Of a DNA stretch of 64,000 nucleotides, positions 48,002-55,063 are shown piece after piece; within the stretch, counting starts at the first letter, position 1, and every line of letters begins with the position of its first letter. Made by a program: the position numbers and the translations under genes. The notes below the pieces were generated by a model. The model saw only the letters and a list, made by a program, of their open reading frames with translations. It made no database searches and was not told the origin of the DNA. Origin of the DNA: DMER64 sp964554535 (GTDB taxonomy: Bacteria > Bacteroidota > Bacteroidia > Bacteroidales > UBA932); assembly GCA_964554535.1 (NCBI GenBank), contig CAZKPB010000001.1, positions 62,001 through 126,000 of the forward strand, read 5' to 3'.

Positions 48002-49074
48002 TGGAATCCCTACGACTCACCCAGTTCAGCCCGGGCGCGGGATGCGGCTGCAAAATTGCCCCCAGGGAATTGGAAGTGATTTTGCAGGGAAGCCGCGAAA
48101 TCAATTTGGACATCTCTTTATTCCCCAGCCTTCTGGTAGGCAACGAAACCAAGGACGATGCCGCTGTGTACGACATAGGCGGCGGACAGGCCCTTATCAG
48201 CACCACCGATTTCTTCACGCCCATAGTGGACAATCCTTTTGACTTTGGCCGCATTGCCGCCACCAATGCCATTTCCGACATTTATGCCATGGGCGGAACT
48301 CCGCTTATGGCCATTGCCATCCTGGGCTGGCCGCTGGACAAGCTGCCCGCCGCCCTTGCCTCGCAAGTGGTGGCCGGTGCCCGCAGCATCTGCACCGTTG
48401 CCGGCATCCCGCTGGCGGGAGGACACAGCATCAACATCTCTGACCCCGTCTTTGGACTGGCCGTCACCGGAATAATCGAAGTCAGCCGTGTCAAACGCAA
48501 CAACAGCGTGCAAAAGGGAGACTTGTTGTTCCTTACCAAACCCTTGGGTATAGGCCTCATAAGCACGGGCATCAAATTCGGGATGGCCACCGAGGCTATG
48601 CAACAACAGGCCCTGGCACAGATGACCACCCTCAATAAGGTGGGTACCTCTCTGGCCGCGCTGGACAGCGTGCACGCCCTTACGGACGTGACGGGATTCG
48701 GGCTGATGGGCCACTGTCTGGAAATGGTGGACGGCTCTGACTGTACCGCGCATATTGACATTGAAAGCCTTCCCCGGATTCCCGGCATAGAGACCCTGAT
48801 AGACCGGGAGTGTCTGCCCGGGGGAACCTTCCGCAACTGGGCCAGCTACGGCCACCGCATCAAAATTGACGGACACAAGGCCTTGATTGACGGACGGCCG
48901 CCTCATGCACAAACGGCTCCGGCTTGGGAAACGCTGGACGTCCCCACTCAAAAACTCCTATCCTTATTGTGTGACCCGCAAACCAGCGGCGGACTGCTCA
49001 TTGCCGCCGCCCCGCAGGCGCGTGAATCCATTGAGGCCTTATGCCCCGGCCTCTGGGAGATAGGGCGTCTGTAA
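48001..49074 (+). CDS. selD: Selenide, water dikinase
   Basis: 357 residues. It makes selenophosphate from selenide and ATP. The N-terminal glycine-rich loop RLTQFSPGAGCGCKI holds the catalytic Cys (no selenocysteine codon) and Lys, followed by DDAAVYDIGGGQALISTTDFFTPIVDNPFDFGRIAATNAISDIYAMGG with metal-binding Asp residues. No selA, selB or tRNA-Sec is in the window, so its use here fits 2-selenouridine in tRNA. Last gene of selU-yedF-selD; the end overlaps tsaE by 36 bp. Confidence 0.95.
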   Translation: MESLRLTQFSPGAGCGCKIAPRELEVILQGSREINLDISLFPSLLVGNETKDDAAVYDIGGGQALISTTDFFTPIVDNPFDFGRIAATNAISDIYAMGGTPLMAIAILGWPLDKLPAALASQVVAGARSICTVAGIPLAGGHSINISDPVFGLAVTGIIEVSRVKRNNSVQKGDLLFLTKPLGIGLISTGIKFGMATEAMQQQALAQMTTLNKVGTSLAALDSVHALTDVTGFGLMGHCLEMVDGSDCTAHIDIESLPRIPGIETLIDRECLPGGTFRNWASYGHRIKIDGHKALIDGRPPHAQTAPAWETLDVPTQKLLSLLCDPQTSGGLLIAAAPQARESIEALCPGLWEIGRL

Positions 49075-49473
49075 ACGGCGTTTACCGTCGGGCAACACCT
49101 CAATACCCACTCTGACCACGTCGTCGGGCAAGAGCGGCTCCACCAGTTGGGGCCATTCTATAAGACTAAGCGCACCGGGAGTGTAGAAGTATTCTTCACA
49201 CCCCATGTCGTACGCTTCTTCTATTTTGTTTATTCTGTAAAAATCAAAGTGATAGATGGGATCCCCATCTGTGGCGCGGTACTCGTTCACCAACGTAAAG
49301 GTGGGGCTGTTTACCCAATCCTGTGCCCCGAGCGCCGCACACAGGGACTTTATGAGCGTGGTCTTGCCGGCTCCCATCTTTCCGTAAAAAGCCACCACAG
49401 CTTGGCGCCCAATATGTTGGAGCAGTTGTTGTGCCGCCCGGTCTATCTGATCCAAAGAAAAAGTAATGGTCAT
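49039..49473 (-). CDS. tsaE: tRNA t6A biosynthesis ATPase TsaE
   Basis: 144 residues. The P-loop FYGKMGAGKTTLIKSLCAALG, switch-like VNSPTFTLVNEY, YHFDFYRI, EEYFYTPGALSLIEWPQ with Walker B acid, and the closing LPDDVVRVGIEVLP match TsaE. It powers the TsaB-TsaD complex that adds threonylcarbamoyl to A37. TsaC is encoded at 39639-40229; TsaB and TsaD are not in the window. The 3' end overlaps selD. Confidence 0.93.
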   Translation of the reverse strand: MTITFSLDQIDRAAQQLLQHIGRQAVVAFYGKMGAGKTTLIKSLCAALGAQDWVNSPTFTLVNEYRATDGDPIYHFDFYRINKIEEAYDMGCEEYFYTPGALSLIEWPQLVEPLLPDDVVRVGIEVLPDGKRRLQTPYLPEAGA

Positions 49474-49510
49474 TATATTGCCCCTTTAACACGGCAAAAT
49501 TACGCATATT

Positions 49511-51043
49511 TTACCGGTATTGCAGCGCCTCGGCCAAATGATTCACGCAAATGCGCTCCTGTTGCTCCAGATCCGCTATGGTGCGTGCCATTCGCAACAC
49601 CCGGTGGTGCGCCCGGGCCGAAAGTTGCAGCCGCAGCAGCGCCTCCTTCAGGAACCGCTGCTCGGCCGGGGCCAGCGGACACAGGCGATTCAAATGTACC
49701 GGCAGCATCTGCGCGTTGCAGTGCACTCCGCTTACCTGCTCAAACCGCCGCCGCTGCACCTGACGGGCCTCGGCCACTCTATCCCTTATTACGGCCGAGC
49801 TTTCCGGCAGGCGGGATTGCGGCTGCCACTGCGCCAACAACTGTTCCACCGGCACCGGGTCCACTGTCATACAGATGTCTATCCGGTCCAGCAGGGGTCC
49901 CGACAGGCGGCTGCGATAGCGCTGTATTTGTAATTCCGTGCAGGTGCAAGGCTTGGTGGGATGTCCGTAAAATCCGCAGGGGCAGGGATTCATGGAAGCC
50001 ACCAGCATGAACCGGGCAGGATATACCACGCGGTATTTGGCGCGCGAAAGCACTATCTGCCCGTCTTCCATGGGCTGGCGAAGCACCTCGAGAGATGCGC
50101 GGGGGAACTCGGGTAACTCGTCCAGATAAAGCACCCCGTTGTGTGCCAGCGAAATTTCCCCGGGCAGTGCCTTCATCCCGCCTCCGGTCAGCGATACGGC
50201 ACTGGCGGTGTGATGCGGCGAGCGGAACGGCCGCGTGCGGATGAGTCCCCGGTGACCGTCCAACTGGCCGGCTACCGAGTAAATCCGCGTGGTTTCCACG
50301 GCCTCTTCCGTGGAAAGAGGGGGCAAAATTCCCGGAACACACTTGACCATAAACGATTTCCCGGCTCCCGGAGGGCCACTCAGCAGGACGTTGTGCCCTC
50401 CGGCAGCCGCCACTTCCAGGGCCCGTTTGGCCTGTTCCTGGCCGCAGACCTGAGAAAAATCAGGCACCACGGACAACTCTTCGTCTGCCGGGTCTTTTTC
50501 CGGAAGCATTCCGGGGAGCAGCGGAGCTATGGTCCCCGTACCCTCCACTATACGCAACACCTCTTCCAAGTGACTCACTCCATAGATTTGGATGCCGTCC
50601 AGATGCACCGCCTCGTACGCCGACTCCAACGGGAAAATACAGGCCCTGTAACCGCATTCGCGGGCGTGCAGCGCAATGGAAAGAGCACCCCGGACTCCGC
50701 GCAGGCTTCCGTCAAGCGCCAACTCTCCCATGCAGACACACTCCGACAACAACGGGGCATTGATCTGTGAGCTCGCCGCCAAAATACCCAACGCAATGGG
50801 CAGGTCGTACGCAGACCCTTCCTTGCGTATATCGGCCGGAGCCATATTGACTACAATGCGCTTTCCGGGGATGCGCAACCCCACTGCCTGTACTGCCGTG
50901 GAAATGCGTTGCTGCGACTCGCGCACCGCACTGTCCGGCAAACCTACCAGAAAGAAATTCAATCCCGGCGATACATCCACTTCTACGGTAACCGTAATGG
51001 CTTCTATGCCGCATACGGCACTGCCATAAGCTTTTACTAACAT
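49511..51043 (-). CDS. comM: YifB/ComM family Mg-chelatase-like AAA+ ATPase
   Basis: 510 residues. An N-terminal ribosomal S5/Lon-like domain (VKAYGSAVCGIEAITVTVEVDVSPGLNFFLVGLPDSAVRESQQRI) followed by a Mg-chelatase-type AAA+ domain with Walker A LLSGPPGAGKSFMVK, Walker B GVLYLDELPEF, sensor ASMNPCPCGFYG and a Cys cluster (MNPCPCGFYGHPTKPCTCTE), then a helical end. In transforming bacteria ComM is a branch-migration helicase. The gene stands alone behind a 145-bp intergenic region in which I see no clear promoter. Confidence 0.92.
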   Translation of the reverse strand: MLVKAYGSAVCGIEAITVTVEVDVSPGLNFFLVGLPDSAVRESQQRISTAVQAVGLRIPGKRIVVNMAPADIRKEGSAYDLPIALGILAASSQINAPLLSECVCMGELALDGSLRGVRGALSIALHARECGYRACIFPLESAYEAVHLDGIQIYGVSHLEEVLRIVEGTGTIAPLLPGMLPEKDPADEELSVVPDFSQVCGQEQAKRALEVAAAGGHNVLLSGPPGAGKSFMVKCVPGILPPLSTEEAVETTRIYSVAGQLDGHRGLIRTRPFRSPHHTASAVSLTGGGMKALPGEISLAHNGVLYLDELPEFPRASLEVLRQPMEDGQIVLSRAKYRVVYPARFMLVASMNPCPCGFYGHPTKPCTCTELQIQRYRSRLSGPLLDRIDICMTVDPVPVEQLLAQWQPQSRLPESSAVIRDRVAEARQVQRRRFEQVSGVHCNAQMLPVHLNRLCPLAPAEQRFLKEALLRLQLSARAHHRVLRMARTIADLEQQERICVNHLAEALQYR

Positions 51044-51188
51044 AAGAGCTTTTTAATTAAGTTAAGTAGCTTTGCGTAAGCGAAAGTTACCTGCCAAGGA
51101 GCGTAAGCCACACCACGGCTGTGCAGGTCTTTTTCACTTGCAAAAGTTCAATATGTAAATGTAAGCGGGAACGAACGGATAATACGGT

Positions 51189-51800
51189 TTAGAACAAACC
51201 GTTTATGCGTGCGTCGATTTTATCTATAATGCCACTCAAATCTTCCGGATTTTCTTCCACGTGCAATTTGTCCACTTCTATAATCAGCTTGGGACCGGCG
51301 TAGCCTTCTATCCACGCTTCATAACACTGGTTCAGTCCGGTGAGATAATCCAAACGGATGGAACTTTCATAATCCCTGCCACGCTTTTGGATGCGGCTTA
51401 CCAGAGTGGGGACGCCGGCGCGCAGATAAATGAGCAGGTCGGGCTCCGGAATAAGCGAAATCATCAACTCGTACAGGCTTATGTAGTTGTCAAAATCACG
51501 GGTGGTCATAAGTCCCATAGCATGCAACGTGGTGGCAAAAATGCGTGCGTCTTCATATATGGTACGATCCTGGACCACGGTGGTCCCCGACTTGTTACTT
51601 TCCACTATGCCGGCCAATCTCTTGTTGAGAAAATACACTTGCAGGTTAAATGACCAGCGTTGCATATCTTCATAAAAATCAGACAGATATGGGTTATCTA
51701 TCACTTCTTCATACTTTGGTGTCCATCCGTAATGCTTGGCCAGCAAACCGGTGAGGGTTGTCTTGCCGCTACCTATATTTCCTGCGATTGCAATCTGCAT
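51189..51800 (-). CDS. Deoxynucleoside kinase
   Basis: 203 residues of the dNK/dGK-dAK family. P-loop IAGNIGSGKTTLTGLLAKHYGW, the ERS/DRx motif as VVQDRTIYEDARIFA, catalytic-base region YEEVIDNPYLSDFYEDMQRWSFNLQVYFLNKR, and the lid-like RIQKRGRDYESSIRLDYL. It phosphorylates deoxynucleosides for salvage; purine or pyrimidine preference cannot be read. Its promoter (minus TTG-21 bp-TATCTTTG, 51823-51854) lies 22 bp upstream. Confidence 0.88.
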   Translation of the reverse strand: MQIAIAGNIGSGKTTLTGLLAKHYGWTPKYEEVIDNPYLSDFYEDMQRWSFNLQVYFLNKRLAGIVESNKSGTTVVQDRTIYEDARIFATTLHAMGLMTTRDFDNYISLYELMISLIPEPDLLIYLRAGVPTLVSRIQKRGRDYESSIRLDYLTGLNQCYEAWIEGYAGPKLIIEVDKLHVEENPEDLSGIIDKIDARINGLF

Positions 51801-51822
51801 TGTAATTCATATATTTGTCAGG

Positions 51823-51854
51823 CAAAGATAATAAAAAAGTACCGTAGGGAGCAA
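51823..51854 (-). promoter_or_regulatory. Promoter of the deoxynucleoside kinase gene
   Basis: Minus-strand TATCTTTG (51823-51830) with TTG (51852-51854) 21 bp upstream. Predicted start near 51817, about 16 nt before ATG 51800. Confidence 0.65.
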
Positions 51855-51879
51855 TTAACAAGTAATTAACAAAATTTTG

Positions 51880-51910
51880 TTGTGGTATGGGATAATTTTC
51901 CTTAACTTTG
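51880..51910 (+). promoter_or_regulatory. Promoter of the OmpA/TPR-like lipoprotein gene
   Basis: TAACTTTG (51903-51910) with TTG (51880-51882) 20 bp upstream. Predicted leader about 50 nt to ATG 51968. Confidence 0.65.
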
Positions 51911-51967
51911 CGATAGGCACAAATGAAATTTGCCCACATTTGACTATATACATAATCTAATAAAACC

Positions 51968-53689
51968 ATGAAAAAACTTCTTAACGTTCTGATTATAAGC
52001 AGTATTTGCTTTCTAGTTGCCTCTTGTGCATCAAGAATTCCTGCTGATTTCTCGGGAATTGTTTGCGGCGAACCCGTTTTTGACTACCAACAAGATGGTA
52101 TGGTAAAAGTCTCGTTTTGTGCCGAGGTTCCTGCCAACTATTTTGACAGACACATCACCTTCTCTTTAATGCCCTCCATTTTATATGCAAATGGTGACAT
52201 TGAAGAACTTCCTCCCTACGCGGTGCAAGGTGAAGGTGTGGTAGATACCAATTACCCCGTAGTTGACTGGTCAATTGACCAGGTCATTTGCTACAGCACC
52301 TTTGTTCGCTACCATGAAGGTCTGGCCACGGCAGCTCTCCAGACAAAAGCTTGGATCTACAACTGCTTGAGCAAAGAAGAAATGGAAATGCCGTTATGCA
52401 ATTGGGACGTTGTAGTTCCCGTGGCTCCGGTGGTTCCCGTATACTTTGCACACCAGGCTACCGAATCTGACGCCCGCGCCGCCCTCAAAGGAAAGATTTA
52501 CTTCCCCGTTAACGGCTACACCGTTACCAATGCCATAAAGAATCAGCCGGAAATCACCCGCACCCTCAATTCCCTCAAACAACTCATCACCCGTGACGAC
52601 TTTGTGATTTCCAATATTGATATTGAAGGGAATGCTTCTCCTGAAGGCACCTCACGTATCAACGACCCGCTGGCCAAGAACCGCGCAGAAAGCACCCGCG
52701 CTTTCTTTGCACAGGCTCTCAAGGATTGCGGTTACACCAAAGACGTTCCCGCCGGTGCCTGGACAGTCAACAGCACCTCCGGCTTAGGTTTCTGGAATGA
52801 ATTCTACACCGCCATCAAGGGTTCCAACATTGAAGGTAAGGACCAGTTGGCAGAACGCTTCCTGCGCCTGGCTTCCGACCCTGTAGAAGCTGAAAAGCAA
52901 ATCCGTTCTGAAATCAACTCCAACAAAGAAGTGAAGAACGTGATGATGCCGCTGCTCCGCTACGGTTCCATCGTAGTAAGCTTCCAGCCCATCACCCTTT
53001 CTTCTGAAGAAATTCTGGCCATTGCAGACAACCAGCCCGAATACCTGACCCCCAACGACATCCTCGTTGCTACCGCCAATATGGAACCGGAACAAGCCAT
53101 AGCGCTGTATCAAAGAGCAATGGACAGATACCCCGATGCCGTAGAACTCTACATCAACCTGGCATACAATTATATTATGCTGAACGACAACGCTCAAGCT
53201 CTCAAAGTACTGAGCGATGCGGAAATTGTAGCTGATGAAGCCGATGAAAAAGACATGATTCTGATTCAACGCGCCTGCGTCTATATGCAAGAAGCCCAAC
53301 TGGACAAAGCGGCAGAAGCTTTGGGCAAAGTCAGTGATGCCAACGCCACCAAGTACTATCGCGGTGTACTGGCCATCTATGACGGCCGCTATGCAGAAGC
53401 CGAGAACCTGCTTTCCGAAGCGAAAGACATCAACTATGCCGTGGCACAGCTCAACCAGAACAAAGTAAGACCCGCTCTGAAAACGCTGGAAGGTCTGAAC
53501 CAAGATGATCCCTACGTTCAATATTGCACCGGCGTTTGCTACGCACGCCTCAATGAACCCATCAAGGCTCACGAATACAAACAGAAAGCTTTCAGCGGTG
53601 ACCCTGCCTTGAAAGAAATTGACAAGACCGGCATGGACGTTCCCGCACCCACAGCTCCCTGCTATATGATTAAAATCAAAAAACACTAA
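51968..53689 (+). CDS. Lipoprotein with OmpA-like and TPR-like regions
   Basis: 573 residues. Lipoprotein signal (LNVLIISSICFLVASCASR). An all-beta N-terminal part to about 160, then an OmpA-like peptidoglycan-associated region (about 175-345) with GKIYFPVNGYTVTNAIKNQPEITRTLNSLKQL, NIDIEGNASPEGTSRINDPLAKNRAESTRAFFAQAL, then helical TPR-like repeats (about 375-550: AIALYQRAMDRYPDAVELYINLAYNYIMLND, DEADEKDMILIQRACVYMQEAQLDKAAEAL). It is probably an outer-membrane periplasmic-face protein anchoring to the wall. AT-richer and more regular in codon use than its neighbours, as for a highly expressed gene. A terminator follows. Confidence 0.78.
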   Translation: MKKLLNVLIISSICFLVASCASRIPADFSGIVCGEPVFDYQQDGMVKVSFCAEVPANYFDRHITFSLMPSILYANGDIEELPPYAVQGEGVVDTNYPVVDWSIDQVICYSTFVRYHEGLATAALQTKAWIYNCLSKEEMEMPLCNWDVVVPVAPVVPVYFAHQATESDARAALKGKIYFPVNGYTVTNAIKNQPEITRTLNSLKQLITRDDFVISNIDIEGNASPEGTSRINDPLAKNRAESTRAFFAQALKDCGYTKDVPAGAWTVNSTSGLGFWNEFYTAIKGSNIEGKDQLAERFLRLASDPVEAEKQIRSEINSNKEVKNVMMPLLRYGSIVVSFQPITLSSEEILAIADNQPEYLTPNDILVATANMEPEQAIALYQRAMDRYPDAVELYINLAYNYIMLNDNAQALKVLSDAEIVADEADEKDMILIQRACVYMQEAQLDKAAEALGKVSDANATKYYRGVLAIYDGRYAEAENLLSEAKDINYAVAQLNQNKVRPALKTLEGLNQDDPYVQYCTGVCYARLNEPIKAHEYKQKAFSGDPALKEIDKTGMDVPAPTAPCYMIKIKKH

Positions 53690-53714
53690 CCTATAGACGA
53701 TAAAACTTCCTGAC

Positions 53715-53748
53715 AATAGGCTTCCTCCTTCAAAAGAGGAGGCCTATT
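53715..53748 (+). terminator. Terminator after the OmpA/TPR-like gene
   Basis: An inverted repeat AATAGGC(TTCCTC)/(GAGGAG)GCCTATT with a short loop, followed by TTTTC, 25 nt after the stop codon and 18 nt before the pcm start. Confidence 0.75.
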
Positions 53749-53765
53749 TTCTCACTACCCTTTCT

Positions 53766-54407
53766 ATGCAAGACACCCTGCAACAACAAGGACAACGGCG
53801 CCGGATGGTCAGAGAACTGGCAGAAAAATATGCTTTTTCTCCTGACGTGCTACGCGCCATGGAACGCGTACCGCGCCATTTGTTTGTAGACAACAGTCTC
53901 TCTCACTTGGCCTACAAGGATAAGCCCCTGCCCATTGCCGCCAAACAAACCATTTCACAGCCCTACACCGTAGCTATGCAGACCCAATTGCTTGCTGCCC
54001 AAAAGTGGGACAAAGTACTTGAAATCGGCACCGGCTGCGGATACCAGACCGCCGTACTGCTAGCTATGAGATACACGGTATTTTCCATAGAGCGGATTAG
54101 GGAACTTTACCTTCAGGCGCAGAAAAATTTAGCCTCGGCCGGCTGTAATATCACCGGACTGCATTTTGGAGACGGCTTTGCCGGGTTACCGCAGTTTGCC
54201 CCATATAAGGGTATTCTTATCAGTTGCGGAGCCCCTCAAGTGCCACAGGTACTACTTGAGCAGTTGGCCGTGGGCGGCAAGATGGTTGTCCCGGTAGGCG
54301 CAGACGCCCAACAAATGCTGCGTATCACCCGCACGGCAGCAAATGATTATGTCACGGAAGATTTCGGTACCTACCAGTTTGTTCCGATGCTTGGTGGAAC
54401 TCAATAA
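53766..54407 (+). CDS. pcm: Protein-L-isoaspartate O-methyltransferase
   Basis: 213 residues of a SAM-dependent methyltransferase that repairs isoaspartyl residues. Motifs: VPRHLFVDNSLSHLAYKDKPLPIAAKQTISQPYTVAMQTQLL (substrate loop), SAM motif I VLEIGTGCGYQTAVLLA, VFSIERIREL and KGILISCGAPQVPQVLLEQLAVGGKMVVPVG. First gene of a tight run pcm-MBL hydrolase-uvrA-kinase with gaps of 8 bp or less. Confidence 0.94.
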   Translation: MQDTLQQQGQRRRMVRELAEKYAFSPDVLRAMERVPRHLFVDNSLSHLAYKDKPLPIAAKQTISQPYTVAMQTQLLAAQKWDKVLEIGTGCGYQTAVLLAMRYTVFSIERIRELYLQAQKNLASAGCNITGLHFGDGFAGLPQFAPYKGILISCGAPQVPQVLLEQLAVGGKMVVPVGADAQQMLRITRTAANDYVTEDFGTYQFVPMLGGTQ

Positions 54408-54415
54408 TTTGCCTT

Positions 54416-55063
54416 ATGGAAACACACACTTTCTTTTTTAACGATTTGCGCACTTGCTGCTATGTAGTGAGTGATGACCGTAAAAATGCACTGATCATTG
54501 ACCCCGGATGCTACAGTGATACGGAACGTCAGCGTCTGGTGCGGTATATCCGGGACAATTCCCTTACTCCGGCAGCTGTATTGACAACCCATTGCCATTT
54601 TGACCACATCCTGGGTCTGGACTATATCTGCACCTTGTTTTCCATCCCGTTTTACGCCCATCCGCTGGAGCAGAACAACCTGACCCGATGCACAAGCTAT
54701 GCTTCACTGTTTGGATTTCAGGCAGCTTGCCCGCAAGCAACGCCCACCCCGTTAAACGACAATCAACGTTTGCTCCTGCTGGAACAAGCTATAGAAGTAC
54801 GCCATACCCCGGGACACAGTCCGGGCAGTGTCTGTTTTTATGTTCCCTCACAAAGATGGCTCTTTTCCGGAGACACCCTGTTTGCCGGTAGTGTGGGACG
54901 TACCGACCTTCCCGGAGGGGACGGAACGCTTCTCATGAACTCCCTGGAACACCAAATCGGGCCGCTTCCCCAAGAGACCACCGTCTATCCGGGACACGGT
55001 CCGTCCACTGTATTGTCCTGTGAATTCCAAAAGAATCCCTACCTTTCGCATCTGTTTGAATAA
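54416..55063 (+). CDS. MBL-fold metallohydrolase (glyoxalase II-like)
   Basis: 215 residues. Zinc ligands appear as TTHCHFDHILG (H-x-H-x-D-H), then RHTPGHSPGSVCFYVPSQRWLFSGDTLFAGSVGRTDLPGGDG and YPGHGPSTV. This is the YcbL-like branch of the glyoxalase II family: thioester hydrolysis is expected, but the true substrate is unknown. The stop overlaps the uvrA start (TAATG). Confidence 0.88.
   Translation: METHTFFFNDLRTCCYVVSDDRKNALIIDPGCYSDTERQRLVRYIRDNSLTPAAVLTTHCHFDHILGLDYICTLFSIPFYAHPLEQNNLTRCTSYASLFGFQAACPQATPTPLNDNQRLLLLEQAIEVRHTPGHSPGSVCFYVPSQRWLFSGDTLFAGSVGRTDLPGGDGTLLMNSLEHQIGPLPQETTVYPGHGPSTVLSCEFQKNPYLSHLFE

Noticed and set aside
51044..51188. A riboswitch or small gene between the deoxynucleoside kinase and comM
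   Set aside because: The 145 bp hold only short imperfect dyads and no aptamer-like pattern or start codon with a usable frame.
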